The translations under genes were made by a program, and so were the position numbers. Below, in pieces: positions 28,562 through 44,217 of a stretch of 64,000 nt of DNA. Location of the stretch: NCBI RefSeq assembly GCF_001421705.1, contig NZ_LMKO01000012.1, forward strand, positions 476,277 to 540,276. The letters run 5' to 3'. The notes under the pieces were generated by a model. It did no database searches, was not told the DNA's origin, and saw nothing but the letters and a program-made list of their open reading frames with translations. The stretch comes from Xylophilus sp. Leaf220 (GTDB taxonomy: Bacteria; Pseudomonadota; Gammaproteobacteria; Burkholderiales; Burkholderiaceae_C). Position 1 is the first letter of the stretch, and the number at the start of each line of letters is the position of its first letter.

Positions 28562-29743
28562 ATGCAGACTTTCTCCTCTTCCTTCGCCCGCCGCCCCGGC
28601 ATGGCCGCCGCGCTCGCGCTGTGCACCCTGCTGGCCCTGCAGGGCTGCGGCAAGTCCAACGAAGCGCCTGCCGCCCCCGCCGCCGAGGCCGCACCCCAGG
28701 ACCCGATGGTCGTCAAGGTCAAGCCCGAGATGGCGTCCAACTTCAAGGTCGAGCCGCTGAAGAAGGCCGACATCGCCAGCGTCCAGGAAATCCCTGGCCG
28801 CATCGAAGCCAATCAGCGGTTGCTGTCGCGCATCGGCGCCTCGGTGACCGGCCGGGTGACCGACGTGCTGGTCGAGCCGGGCGACAACGTCCGCGCCGGC
28901 CAGGCGCTCGCCCGCGTCGCCAGCCCCGAGCTGACCCAGGCGCAGCTGGCCGTGCTGCGCGCCAACTCCAACAAGTCGCTGGCCGCCCGTGCCGTCGAAC
29001 GCGCGCGCCAGCTGATCCAGGCCGACGTGATCGGATCGGCCGAACTGCAGCGCCGCGAAGCCGAGCTGGCGATCGCGACCGCCGAACTGCGCGCCGCGAC
29101 CGACCAGTTGCGGCTGATGGGTGTCTCGCCCAACGCGATCGCGCAGCTGCGCAGCCAGGGCACGCTGTCCGAGGCCACCGTCGTCAGCGCCCCCCGCGCC
29201 GGCGTGGTGATCGAGCGCACCGTCAGCCAGGGCCAGGTGGCCCAGCCGGGCGACCCGATGTTCACCGTCGCCGACCTGAGCAACGTCTGGGTGGTCGGCG
29301 CACTGCCCGAGCAGGCGGCCAGCTCGGTCGAAGCCGGCCAGTCGGTCGAGATCGACGTGCCGGCCCTCAACGGCGTGCCGATCACCGGCAAGATCGTCTA
29401 CGTGGGCGCCACCGTGCAGCCCGAGACGCGTACCGTCGCGATCCGCACCCAGGTCGACAACGCCCAGCGCTCGCTCAAGCCGCAGATGCTGGCCACGATG
29501 CGGATCTCCGGCGCGGCCAAGCCCGCGCTGGCGCTGCCGGTGGCGGCCGTCGTGCGCGAGAACGACCGCGACCATGTCTTCGTGAAGACCGGCGACAACC
29601 AGTACCGGCTGACGCCGGTCGAGCTCGGCGCCGGCAACAACGGCGTGCGCCCGCTGCTGCAGGGCCCGAAGGAAGGCGAACAGATCGTCACCGACGGTGC
29701 ATTCCACCTGAACAACGAGCGCAAGCGCGCCGAACTGGAGTAA
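28562..29743 (+). CDS. CzcB-type membrane fusion protein of heavy-metal RND efflux system
   Basis: Periplasmic adaptor of 393 residues. A lipoprotein signal (LLALQGCGKS) is followed by a barrel-sandwich hybrid (lipoyl) domain with VTGRVTDVLVEPGDNVRAGQALARVASPEL and its return half APRAGVVIERTVSQGQVAQPGDPMFTVADLSNVWV, a coiled-coil hairpin between them, then a beta-barrel and membrane-proximal domain. No His-rich metal-binding N-terminus is seen, unlike some CzcB proteins. ATG 28562 is used rather than an upstream TTG at 28541. Four bases separate it from the pump gene. Confidence 0.92.
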   Translation: MQTFSSSFARRPGMAAALALCTLLALQGCGKSNEAPAAPAAEAAPQDPMVVKVKPEMASNFKVEPLKKADIASVQEIPGRIEANQRLLSRIGASVTGRVTDVLVEPGDNVRAGQALARVASPELTQAQLAVLRANSNKSLAARAVERARQLIQADVIGSAELQRREAELAIATAELRAATDQLRLMGVSPNAIAQLRSQGTLSEATVVSAPRAGVVIERTVSQGQVAQPGDPMFTVADLSNVWVVGALPEQAASSVEAGQSVEIDVPALNGVPITGKIVYVGATVQPETRTVAIRTQVDNAQRSLKPQMLATMRISGAAKPALALPVAAVVRENDRDHVFVKTGDNQYRLTPVELGAGNNGVRPLLQGPKEGEQIVTDGAFHLNNERKRAELE

Positions 29744-29747
29744 CCCG

Positions 29748-32846
<3,099 letters not shown>

Positions 32847-32871
32847 CGGCCCGACACAAGGAATCCATCCC

Positions 32872-33201
32872 ATGAAGGAAATACGCGCCATCGTGCGCCC
32901 CAGCCGCGTCGAGCGCCTGCGCGAGGCATTGCGCGCCATCCCCAACTTTCCCGGCGTGACGCTGTTCAAGGCCGAGGGCTTCACCGCCCCGGCGTCGATG
33001 GACAAGCGCTCCGTGCGGGAGCAGCTGGCCGACTTCTCCGACAAGATCATGGTCAGCGTGCTGGCCGACGACGAGATGGTGCCGGTGATCCGCGCCGCGA
33101 TCATCGACAGCTGCCACACCGGCAACATCGGCGACGGACTGGTCTGGGTGGTAGAGATCGCGGAGATGCACCGGATCCGCGACCGCAGCGCCTACTTCTG
33201 A
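32872..33201 (+). CDS. PII-like signalling protein linked to heavy-metal efflux (PII-NG type)
   Basis: A 109-residue member of the PII superfamily. MKEIRAIVRPSRVERLREAL is the beta1-alpha1 unit. The T-loop region is FKAEGFTAPASMDKRS and lacks the uridylated Tyr context of GlnB/GlnK. The C-terminal signature TGNIGDGLVWVVEI matches the PII pattern TGxxGDGxxxV. The divergent group called PII-NG is known for neighbouring CusABC/CzcCBA genes, and this gene lies 25 bases after the pump. It probably senses a metabolite or metal and modulates the pump, which is inference. Confidence 0.85.
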   Translation: MKEIRAIVRPSRVERLREALRAIPNFPGVTLFKAEGFTAPASMDKRSVREQLADFSDKIMVSVLADDEMVPVIRAAIIDSCHTGNIGDGLVWVVEIAEMHRIRDRSAYF

Positions 33202-33232
33202 CCCCCGCCCCGCTGGCGGGGCTTCTGGAAAG

Positions 33233-33268
33233 ACGCCGGCCCGGGCCTAGCCCGCGGCCGGCGTTTTT
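33233..33268 (+). terminator. Intrinsic terminator of the metal-efflux operon
   Basis: A GC-rich hairpin with arms ACGCCGGCCCGGGC and GCCCGCGGCCGGCGT around CTA is followed on the plus strand by a run of five T. It overlaps the final codons of the convergent reductase gene. A smaller 6-bp hairpin (33207-33222) precedes it. Confidence 0.65.
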
Positions 33269-34251
33269 GCGTTCTGTGGATAGAGCCCGTGCACCTGGCC
33301 GAAGACCCGGGCGATGCCCAGCAGCGCGTCGACGGCGGGCGTCGCCACCCCGCGCCGGCGGGCGATCTCCTGCACCGCGGAGACGATCGCGTCCAGCTCC
33401 ATCGGCCGGCCGGCTTCCACGTCCTGCAGCATCGAGGTCCTGAACGCGCCCAGCTTGCGGGTGACGGCGAAGCGCTCTTCGGGCGTCTGGGCCACGCTGC
33501 AGTCGATCGCGGCGCCCACGGCCGCCGTCTCGCGCATCGCCTGGGCGCAGAAGCCGCGCAGGTCTTCGTCGTCGAGCAGCCGGTCCATGGTGGCGCCGGT
33601 GACCGCCGAGAGCGGATTCATCGTCAGGTTGCCCCAGAGCTTGTACCAGATGTCGTAGCGGATGTCGGCCGACACCGTGGCCGCGAAGCCGGCCTGCGCC
33701 AGCAGGTCGGCGACGCGCCGGGCCCGCGCGGAAGCACCGCCCGCGGGCTCGCCCACGATCAGGCCCTGGCCCATCGCATGCTGCACCACGCCGGGAGCGG
33801 AGGTGGATGCGCTCGCGTGCACCACGCAGCCCAGCACCTGCGCTGCCGGAAGGGCCGCGGCGATCCGCCCGCCGGGGTCGACGCTCTCGATCGGCCGGCC
33901 ATCCCATCCAGGGACACGGTCGCAGAACCACCACGGCACGCCGTTCATCGCGGGCAGCAGCACCGTGTCGGGCCCGATCAGCGGGGCGAGCGACGGGGCC
34001 AGCGAAGAGAGTGCGGGGCCCTTCACCGCGATCACCACCAGGTCCTGGAGGCCGAGCCGCTGCGGGTCGGCCTCCGCGCGGGCCGGCCGCTGCAGCAGCG
34101 CCCCGCCCTCCTGCAGACGCCAGCCGTGGGCCTGCAGCGCAGCGAGCGTCGCGCCGCGCGCCAGGGCGCTCACGTCGCACTGCCCTGCGGCGGCCAGCCG
34201 CGCGCCGATGAAACCGCCGATCGCACCGGCACCGACGATGCAGACCTTCAT
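33247..34251 (-). CDS. 2-dehydropantoate 2-reductase family protein
   Basis: NADPH-dependent reductase of 334 residues related to PanE, which makes pantoate for CoA synthesis. The Rossmann loop is MKVCIVGAGAIGGFIGARL. The family motifs AVKGPAL, LPAMNGVPWW, the catalytic Lys in WYKLWGNLTMNPLSAVTG and the Glu-rich MELDAIV segment are present. The family contains many paralogues acting on other 2-ketoacids, so panE is not asserted. ATG 34251 begins the dinucleotide fold. The last codons overlap the terminator of the opposing operon. Confidence 0.88.
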   Translation of the reverse strand: MKVCIVGAGAIGGFIGARLAAAGQCDVSALARGATLAALQAHGWRLQEGGALLQRPARAEADPQRLGLQDLVVIAVKGPALSSLAPSLAPLIGPDTVLLPAMNGVPWWFCDRVPGWDGRPIESVDPGGRIAAALPAAQVLGCVVHASASTSAPGVVQHAMGQGLIVGEPAGGASARARRVADLLAQAGFAATVSADIRYDIWYKLWGNLTMNPLSAVTGATMDRLLDDEDLRGFCAQAMRETAAVGAAIDCSVAQTPEERFAVTRKLGAFRTSMLQDVEAGRPMELDAIVSAVQEIARRRGVATPAVDALLGIARVFGQVHGLYPQNAKTPAAG

Positions 34252-34472
34252 GCGGCATCCCCTGCGCATGCGGGGCGAGCGAATCGAAGAACAGGACAAC
34301 GGACGGCCGAAAATTGCATGGGATGGCACCTCAAAGAATGGAAGGTGCCCGCACTGTATGACAGCGCCCCGCGAAACACGCGACCCGCTGTCGCCCAGGA
34401 AGCAATGGCCGGGCCGGCGACCGCACAGAATCGGGCCACCTCCAGCGCCCACGCCCACGCCCACGCCCGACC

Positions 34473-35105
34473 ATGTCCCCTCCCCATGCCCCTTCCGCGA
34501 TGCACGCCGCATTCCGCGCGGCCGCAGCGCCGCATCGGCTCGCGCCGGACTGCACGACCTTCTACTTCCTGCGCCACGGCCAGACGGCGCGCAACGCGTC
34601 CCGCATCTTCCAGGACGCCGACGAACCGCTCGACGCCACCGGCCACGCCCAGGCCGTCGCCGCCGCGGCGCTGCTGGCAGAAACCGGCATCGCCGGCATC
34701 GTCGCCAGCGACATGCGGCGCACGCGGGAGACCGCTGCGGCGGTGGACGGGCGTTGCGCGGTCGGCGTCGAGACGCTGGCCGGCCTGCGCGAGCGGCATT
34801 TCGGTGTGCTTATCGGTACCTCGTCGGTCGCGCTGGACTGGAATTGTGCGCCCGACGGTGGCGAGACGCTGGCGCAGTTCGTGGCGCGTACGGCCGATGG
34901 CCTGGGAAGTGCCCTGGGACGGCCCGCACCGGTACTGGTCGTGGCCCACGGCGGTACGCTGCACGCGCTGGCGGCGCTGCTCGGGCTGGAGCCGACGGTC
35001 GCCTGGTTCGCCAATGCGCTGCCGCTGCGCTTCGACCGCCGCGCCAGTGGCTGGACGGCCGTGCCCCTGGCGACGGCGGTCGAGGGGCTTCGACACCTGT
35101 CCTGA
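34473..35105 (+). CDS. Histidine phosphatase family protein (phosphoglycerate-mutase-like)
   Basis: A 210-residue phosphatase or mutase-like enzyme with the catalytic FLRHGQT motif (phospho-accepting His), second Arg in SDMRRTRET, Glu in LRERHFG and the second catalytic His in VVAHGGTLHAL. Family members include cobalamin-pathway CobC, PhoE and GpmB-like phosphatases; the substrate is undetermined. An internal ATG at 34500 is an alternative start. It is divergent from the reductase gene. Confidence 0.88.
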   Translation: MSPPHAPSAMHAAFRAAAAPHRLAPDCTTFYFLRHGQTARNASRIFQDADEPLDATGHAQAVAAAALLAETGIAGIVASDMRRTRETAAAVDGRCAVGVETLAGLRERHFGVLIGTSSVALDWNCAPDGGETLAQFVARTADGLGSALGRPAPVLVVAHGGTLHALAALLGLEPTVAWFANALPLRFDRRASGWTAVPLATAVEGLRHLS

Positions 35106-35180
35106 AAGCCCCGGCCCGTCGGCGAACGACCCAGTCCGGGGACAATGGCAAATCCTCTTGCCCTCCCGGACGAATCACCG

Positions 35181-35579
35181 ATGACCACCATGGAACGCTC
35201 CACCCGCCAGCGCAGCTCGATCCGGCAGGTGCTCCAGACCGCGGGTCGCCCGCTGCTGCCCGCGGAAATCCTGGAGGCGGCGCAAAAGGAAGTGGCCGCG
35301 ATGGGTGTGGCCACCGTCTACCGCAACCTGAAGCTGTTGGTGGAGAGCGGCGAGATCCGTGCGGTGGAACTCCCGGGCGAGGCGCCGCGCTACGAGTCGG
35401 CCCACCACGGGCACCACCACCATTTCCAGTGCCGGCTGTGCGATCGGGTGTTCGACGTGCACCACTGCCCGGGAGACTTCAAGCAGCTGGCGCCGGCGGG
35501 TTTCCAGGTCGACGGGCACGAACTGACGCTGTACGGCCGCTGTGCCGATTGCGGCGCAGCCGAAGGTCGGCAGAGCTAG
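35181..35579 (+). CDS. Fur family transcriptional regulator (possibly Zur-like)
   Basis: Metal-responsive repressor of 132 residues from ATG 35181. The winged-helix half contains SIRQVLQTAGRPLLPAEILEAAQ and MGVATVYRNLKLLVESGEI, the recognition helix. The dimerisation half has HHGHHHHFQCRLCDRVFDVHHC and CADC, giving two CxxC-type structural zinc sites. A His-rich hinge is common to Fur and Zur, so the cognate metal is open. The window contains a Fur box (hemP) and a ZnuD-like receptor that could be targets. An in-frame ATG at 35145 is an alternative. Confidence 0.9.
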   Translation: MTTMERSTRQRSSIRQVLQTAGRPLLPAEILEAAQKEVAAMGVATVYRNLKLLVESGEIRAVELPGEAPRYESAHHGHHHHFQCRLCDRVFDVHHCPGDFKQLAPAGFQVDGHELTLYGRCADCGAAEGRQS

Positions 35580-35590
35580 AAATTTGAAGG

Positions 35591-35644
35591 AAAAGTGCCT
35601 GTAGCCGGCGTTGCAAGCCGACCATTAGCTATCAATTGAATAGC
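35591..35644 (+). repeat. 54-base interspersed palindromic element, intergenic copy (family 1)
   Basis: Best-preserved copy: AAAAGTGCCTGTAGCCGGCG at the left, AGCCGACC in the middle and the perfect 5-bp palindrome GCTAT-CAATTGA-ATAGC at the right. It starts 11 bases after the Fur-family stop. The frame used by the coding copies meets TGA inside the palindrome loop. The following 186 bases up to the hemP stop hold no gene that I can support. Confidence 0.9.
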
Positions 35645-35830
35645 GCCTGGGAATGGGGACTGGACGGCGCAGCCCTGGAGGCCGAGGCGCTCGACCGCCT
35701 GGCGGCCACGCCTCTCGGGGGCGTGGCGCGAATCGACGTGTGGGAAAAAAAGCATGGCTGGCCGGCGAACCGATGGCTAGCAAAAACGACCCTTGGGGAC
35801 CGAGGTCCCGGAGTCGCCCCACGATGAAAC

Positions 35831-36058
35831 CTATTTGGTGAGGATCAGCTTGCCCAGCTTGGTCGCCTGCAGGCGGTAGACCGATCCGTTGTGCGCGATC
35901 TCGACGACCTTGCTGCCGCGCAGCAGCGACATGCTGTCGAAGCTGGGGGCGTCCGACGACGCGGGCGGCGTCGCCTGCTCGCCCACGGCACCGCGGGGCT
36001 TGCCGGCGGGAACGCGCTGCAAACGGAGAACGGGACGGTCGATGGACAAAGTCTGCAT
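35831..36058 (-). CDS. hemP: Hemin uptake protein HemP
   Basis: A 75-residue HemP/HmuP family protein. The diagnostic C-terminus is SMSLLRGSKVVEIAHNGSVYRLQATKLGKLILTK, matching the conserved pattern LLxG...VEI.HNG..YRLR.T..GKLILTK. In Bradyrhizobium and Burkholderia, members act with Fur/Irr in switching on heme-receptor genes. ATG 36058 begins MQTLSIDRP. A Fur-box-like sequence lies about 140 bases upstream. No heme receptor or hmu transporter genes are adjacent, which is unusual. Confidence 0.9.
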   Translation of the reverse strand: MQTLSIDRPVLRLQRVPAGKPRGAVGEQATPPASSDAPSFDSMSLLRGSKVVEIAHNGSVYRLQATKLGKLILTK

Positions 36059-36390
36059 GGTGAATCCTTGGGTCGTGCGCGCTGCGAAGCGCGCGGTGTC
36101 TTGCGGTGGCCGCATCCCGGGTCGCATGCGGCAGGTGGCCGGTGGTGCGATCTGGAGCGCGGAGAGAACCAGAAGCGTGGACGCATCATAGCACTCGAAT
36201 ACGAATCGTTTTCATTTTCTATTACGCATTGAATCAATTCGGCTTTCGGCGCCCTACAGGCTTGCCGCGGGTCACCGGTGCGACTGGTGGGCCGCCGCCA
36301 GTCGCTTCTGGGACCTTTTCGACAGGCGGGCCGGTGTGCAATCGCTTCCTGCTACAAGACTGCCATTCCATCCACGAAAGGGACGACGCC
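36059..36390. other. Divergent intergenic region between hemP and acyl-CoA dehydrogenase
   Basis: 332 bases without a supported gene. It holds the Fur-box-like site at 36201-36219 within the only AT-rich tract. It also has a hairpin with 8-bp arms GCGACTGG/CCAGTCGC at 36280-36305 in the leader of the dehydrogenase gene. No riboswitch-like fold was recognised. Confidence 0.6.
36201..36219 (-). promoter_or_regulatory. Candidate Fur box for hemP
   Basis: The minus strand reads GAAAATGAAAACGATTCGT, matching 12 of 19 positions of the classic Fur box GATAATGATAATCATTATC. It lies in a sharply AT-rich tract within otherwise GC-rich DNA, upstream of hemP, a gene known to be iron-regulated in other proteobacteria. 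Confidence 0.55.
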
Positions 36391-37626
<1,236 letters not shown>

Positions 37627-37650
37627 ACCCGCCGCCCCGCACGGAGCATA

Positions 37651-37688
37651 AAAAAAACCGCAGCCACCGAAATGGCTGCGGTTTTTTC
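37651..37688. terminator. Bidirectional intrinsic terminator between acyl-CoA dehydrogenase and clpA
   Basis: A run of A, then CCGCAGCCA, loop CCGAAA, TGGCTGCGG and a run of T. The GC stem is perfect and is flanked by A and T tracts, so it works for both converging genes. Confidence 0.92.
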
Positions 37689-37728
37689 TTGGCCACCCGG
37701 CAAGCTCTGCCGGGTGGAGGGAGCCGGC

Positions 37729-40068
<2,340 letters not shown>

Positions 40069-40135
40069 GAGATTTCCTTTTGCCTTGCTGTGAATACTTG
40101 CCTGAATACGAGCCGTACCTGGGTACGACCCCGTT

Positions 40136-40501
40136 TTATTCAACTGGTTCGCTGACGCACTGCAACGGATGGCCCGATTTCTGGGCCGCCTCCATGACCT
40201 GGTCGACCTTGGTGGCCGCGACGTCGCGGGAATACACACCACATACGCCTTTGCCGTCCAGATGGATTTTCAGCATGATCTGCGTGGCCGTGCCATGGTC
40301 TTTACCGAAAAACTCCTGGATCACGACGATCACGAACTCCATCGGCGTGAAATCGTCGTTCAGCATCACCACCTGGTACATCTGGGGCGGACCGACGCGC
40401 TGGGTGCGCCGCTCCAGGACGACGGAGTCGCTGTCGTTGCCGCCGGGGGTGGGCCGGGTGGCCGGGGGCGCCGGCGGCTGCTTGGGGGTTTGGGTCGCCA
40501 T
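40136..40501 (-). CDS. clpS: ATP-dependent Clp protease adaptor ClpS
   Basis: N-end-rule adaptor of 121 residues that binds the ClpA N-domain. A flexible Pro-rich N-terminus leads to [21 protein letters not shown], in which the NDDxTxMxFV substrate pocket is intact. It continues with [25 protein letters not shown] start three codons upstream (MKFMATQ) is equally possible. It is separated from clpA by 67 bases on the same strand, the usual arrangement. Confidence 0.96.
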   Translation of the reverse strand: MATQTPKQPPAPPATRPTPGGNDSDSVVLERRTQRVGPPQMYQVVMLNDDFTPMEFVIVVIQEFFGKDHGTATQIMLKIHLDGKGVCGVYSRDVAATKVDQVMEAAQKSGHPLQCVSEPVE

Positions 40502-40590
40502 GAATTTCATTCTATCGATGGGAATGGTGCGCTGCAGGAGACGGAGGTGGGGTCGCTGTCGGGCCACTTCAAGGTTCGGGGCCCGCGCGC

Positions 40591-43500
40591 CTACTCGTAG
40601 ACGATGACCGCCCTGCCCTGGTCCGACTGGGCCATCCAGCTGGCCAGCGCCGCGTCGGACGGGTAGAACACCGCCTGGTCGCCCAGCCGCAGGTCCACGC
40701 CCACCTGCATGTCCTGCGATTCGCAGCACACCGACAGCCGCACCTCCAGCCCGCGCACCAGCTCGCCGTGCTCGGTTTCCTCCCGTATCGCCGGGAAATC
40801 GCGCAACAGCCGCGACACGTCGGGCGCCCGGCCGTTCACCGCCACCCGCAGGAACTTGCCGAACCGGCAGCGCGCGCTGGCCAGGTCCGACACCTGCTGC
40901 ACCACGAAGCGCGCGTCGAAGCCGCCGCGCCCGGGCTGCAGCCGTCCGGTGACGATGACCAGCTCGTCTTCCTTGAGCACATTGCGGGCCGCGGCGATCA
41001 CCGCCTCGTCGGCCGTGGCCTCGATGGTGCCGCTGGTGTCGTCGAGCGTGAAGATCGCCAGCTTGCCGCGCTGTCCGTTGATGACCCGCATGCCGCTGAC
41101 GATGCCGGCCAGCGTCTGCGGCTCGCGGCTGTCGATCAGCTCGTCGATCCGGCGCCGCACGAACTGCCGCACCTCGCGCGACACCTCGTCGAACAGGTGG
41201 CCGGAGATGTAGAACCCGATCGCCGTCTTCTCCAGCGTCAGGCGTTCCTTCACGCCCCAGGGCGTGGTCTCGACCAGGTCGGGCTCCTGGGTGCTCGATC
41301 CGTGGGTGTCGTCGCCCATCATGTCGAACAGGCCGCCCTGGTTAGCGTTGGCCTCGCAGGTGCCGGCGAATTCGAATGCCCGGTCGATCGAGGCGACCAT
41401 CGCCGCGCGGTTGAGCTGGATCGCGTCGAAGGCACCGGCCTTGATCAGCGCCTCGACCGCCCGCTTGTTGACCGCCTTGCGGTCGATCCGGCAGCAGAAA
41501 TCGAACAGGCTGGTGAACGGCCCGCCCTTCTCGCGCGCCGCGACGATCGCCTCGATCGCCTGCTGGCCCGATCCCTTGACCGCGCCCAGGCCGTAGCGGA
41601 TCACCTTGTCGGTGACCGGCTCGAAGCGGTAGCGGCCGCGGTTGACGTCCGGCGGCTCGAAATCCAGGCCGAAATTCTTCTTCGCGTCCTCGTACAGCAC
41701 CTTCAGCTTGTCGGTGTCGTCCATTTCCACCGTCATGTTGGCGCAGAAGAACTCGGCGGTGTAGTGCACCTTCAGCCAGCCGGTGTGGTAGGCCAGGAGC
41801 GAGTAGGCGGCGGCGTGCGACTTGTTGAAGCCGTAGCCCGCGAACTTCTCCATCAGATCGAAGACCTCGTCGGCCTTGTCGGTGCTCAGGCCGTTCTTGG
41901 CGGCGCCGTCGCGGAAGATCTGCCGGTGCTCGGCCATCTCCTCGAGCTTCTTCTTGCCCATCGCCCGGCGCAGCAGGTCGGCGCCGCCGAGCGAGTAGCC
42001 GCCCAGGATCTGCGCGGTCTGCATCACCTGCTCCTGGTAGACCATGATGCCGTAGGTCTCCGACAGCATCTCTGCCACCAGCGGATGCGGGTATTCCACC
42101 TCTTCCTTGCCGTGCTTGCGGGCAACGAAGCTGGGGATCAGGTCCATCGGACCCGGCCGGTAGAGTGCGTTGAGCGCGATCAGGTCTTCCAGCCGCGTGG
42201 GCCGCGCGTCCTTGAGCATGCCCTGCATGCCGCGCGATTCGAACTGGAACACCGATTCGGTCTTGCCGTCGGCGAACAGCTTGTAGGTGCGGGCATCGTC
42301 GAGCGCGATGTTCTGGTAGGCGAAATGCTCCTGGCCCTTGTGCCGCTGGACGATAAATTCCTTGGCGATCTCGAGGATCGTCAGCGTCGCCAGGCCCAGG
42401 AAGTCGAACTTCACCAAGCCGATCGCCTCGACGTCGTCCTTGTCGTACTGGCTCACCGCCGATTCGCTGCCCGGCTGCTGGTACAGCGGGCAGAAATCGG
42501 TCAGCTTGCCGGGCGCGATCAGCACGCCGCCGGCGTGCATGCCGATGTTGCGGGTCAGGCCCTCGAGCTTCTGGGCCATCTCGATCAGGGTGCGGACCTC
42601 TTCTTCCTTGCGCACCCGCTCGTAGAGCGCCGGCTCCAGTTCCAGCGCGTAGTTGTTCTTGTCGCCCGGCTTCTTGTTCTCCGGCGGATAGGCCAGCGTG
42701 TAGGACATGCCCGGCTTGCCCGGCACCAGCTTCGAGATGCCGTCGCAGAAGGTGTAGCTCATGTCCATCACCCGGCCCACGTCGCGGATCGCGGCCTTGG
42801 CCGCGAGCGTTCCGAAGGTGGCGATCTGGCTCACCGCGTTCTTGCCGTACTTGGCCTTGACGTAGTCGATCACCCGGTCGCGGTTGGACTGGCAGAAGTC
42901 GATGTCGAAGTCGGGCATCGACACCCGCTCGGGGTTCAGGAACCGCTCGAACAGCAGGTTGAACTCGAGCGGGTCCAGGTCGGTGATTTTGAGCGCATAG
43001 GCGACCAGCGATCCGGCGCCCGACCCCCGGCCCGGCCCCACCGGGCAGCCGTTCTCCTTGGCCCAGCCGATGAAGTCGCCCACGATCAGGAAGTAGCCCG
43101 GGAACCCCATCTTCAGGATCACGTTGATCTCGAACTCCAGCCGGTCCTCGTAGCGCTTTCGCACCGCCTCGCGCTTCTCCATCTGCGGATACAGGTGCTG
43201 CAGCCGCTGCTCCAGCCCCTCGAACGAGGCGATGCGGAAATACTCGCCGATCGGCATGCCGCCCGGCGTGGGGAAGTCGGGCAGCTGCGGCTTGCCCAGG
43301 TCGAACACCAGATTGCAGCGCTTGGCGACCTCGACCGTGTTGGTGATGGCCGACGGCACGTCGGCGAACAGCGCCTCCATCTGGGCGGTGGTCTTGAAGT
43401 ACTGCTCGCGGGTGAACCTGCGCACCCGGCGCTGGTTGCCCAGGATCTCGCCCTCGGAGATGCAGACCCGCGCCTCGTGCGCCTCGAAATCGTCAGCCTC

Positions 43501-44106
43501 GGTGAACTGCACCGGGTGGGTGGCCACCACCGGCAGCTTGAGACGGGCCGCCAGCTGCACCGTGGCGACCACGTGCGCCTCGTCGTCCGGCCGGCCCGCG
43601 CGCTGGATCTCCAGGTAGAAGCGGTGCGGGAAGATGCCGGCCAGCAGCAGGGCCTGGTCGGCGGCGCGGGTGAAGTCGTGCTTGCCCAGCGCCTGCCCCA
43701 CCGGCCCGGCCTGGGCGCCGGCCAGCAGGATCAGGCCCTCGTTCAGCTCGCGCAGCCACTCCAGCTTGCAGACGGCCTGGTTCTTCACATGGTTGCGGGT
43801 CCAGGCGCGGGCCAGCAGCTCCGACAGGCTCAGGTAGCCCTGCCAGTTCTGCACCAGCAGGATGACGCGCGACAGGGCCAGCGGATCGTCGCCCAGGCCC
43901 TCGACGAACACCTCGGCGCCGATGATCGGCTTGACGCCCTTGCCGCGGGCTTCCTTGTAGAACTTGATGGCGCCGAAGAGGTTGCTCAGGTCGGTGATCG
44001 CCAGGGCAGGCTGGCTGTCGCCGGCGGCGGCCTTGGCGACTTCGTCGATGCGGTTGGTGCCGTCGACGACGGAGAATTCGGTATGGAGGCGCAAATGGAC
44101 GAACAT
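40591..44106 (-). CDS. dnaE: DNA polymerase III alpha subunit
   Basis: Catalytic subunit of the replicative polymerase, 1171 residues. The N-terminal PHP domain begins [15 protein letters not shown]. The palm has Asp399, Asp401 and Asp403 in [10 protein letters not shown], aligning with the metal-binding Asp401/Asp403 of E. coli. [19 protein letters not shown] and [10 protein letters not shown] are typical of DnaE1. An HhH region and an OB-fold ([23 protein letters not shown]) follow. The length and beta-clamp-binding tail indicate the main replicase rather than DnaE2. ATG 44106 matches the conserved start. Confidence 0.97.
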   Translation of the reverse strand: MFVHLRLHTEFSVVDGTNRIDEVAKAAAGDSQPALAITDLSNLFGAIKFYKEARGKGVKPIIGAEVFVEGLGDDPLALSRVILLVQNWQGYLSLSELLARAWTRNHVKNQAVCKLEWLRELNEGLILLAGAQAGPVGQALGKHDFTRAADQALLLAGIFPHRFYLEIQRAGRPDDEAHVVATVQLAARLKLPVVATHPVQFTEADDFEAHEARVCISEGEILGNQRRVRRFTREQYFKTTAQMEALFADVPSAITNTVEVAKRCNLVFDLGKPQLPDFPTPGGMPIGEYFRIASFEGLEQRLQHLYPQMEKREAVRKRYEDRLEFEINVILKMGFPGYFLIVGDFIGWAKENGCPVGPGRGSGAGSLVAYALKITDLDPLEFNLLFERFLNPERVSMPDFDIDFCQSNRDRVIDYVKAKYGKNAVSQIATFGTLAAKAAIRDVGRVMDMSYTFCDGISKLVPGKPGMSYTLAYPPENKKPGDKNNYALELEPALYERVRKEEEVRTLIEMAQKLEGLTRNIGMHAGGVLIAPGKLTDFCPLYQQPGSESAVSQYDKDDVEAIGLVKFDFLGLATLTILEIAKEFIVQRHKGQEHFAYQNIALDDARTYKLFADGKTESVFQFESRGMQGMLKDARPTRLEDLIALNALYRPGPMDLIPSFVARKHGKEEVEYPHPLVAEMLSETYGIMVYQEQVMQTAQILGGYSLGGADLLRRAMGKKKLEEMAEHRQIFRDGAAKNGLSTDKADEVFDLMEKFAGYGFNKSHAAAYSLLAYHTGWLKVHYTAEFFCANMTVEMDDTDKLKVLYEDAKKNFGLDFEPPDVNRGRYRFEPVTDKVIRYGLGAVKGSGQQAIEAIVAAREKGGPFTSLFDFCCRIDRKAVNKRAVEALIKAGAFDAIQLNRAAMVASIDRAFEFAGTCEANANQGGLFDMMGDDTHGSSTQEPDLVETTPWGVKERLTLEKTAIGFYISGHLFDEVSREVRQFVRRRIDELIDSREPQTLAGIVSGMRVINGQRGKLAIFTLDDTSGTIEATADEAVIAAARNVLKEDELVIVTGRLQPGRGGFDARFVVQQVSDLASARCRFGKFLRVAVNGRAPDVSRLLRDFPAIREETEHGELVRGLEVRLSVCCESQDMQVGVDLRLGDQAVFYPSDAALASWMAQSDQGRAVIVYE

Positions 44107-44217
44107 GCCCCCATTGTAGGAAGCCGACCCGCCGCGCCATGGGCGCACGGCCGATCGCCCGGCACCGCCCAAGGAGACGGGCCCACCCACCCTGGCGCCA
44201 TCGGGGCCTTTCCTAGA

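Noticed and set aside
35645-35830. A possible short gene on the plus strand (about 63 codons) after the family 1 repeat
   Set aside because: It would start within the repeat, lacks a ribosome site, and its composition is unlike the neighbours. I treat the stretch as non-coding.
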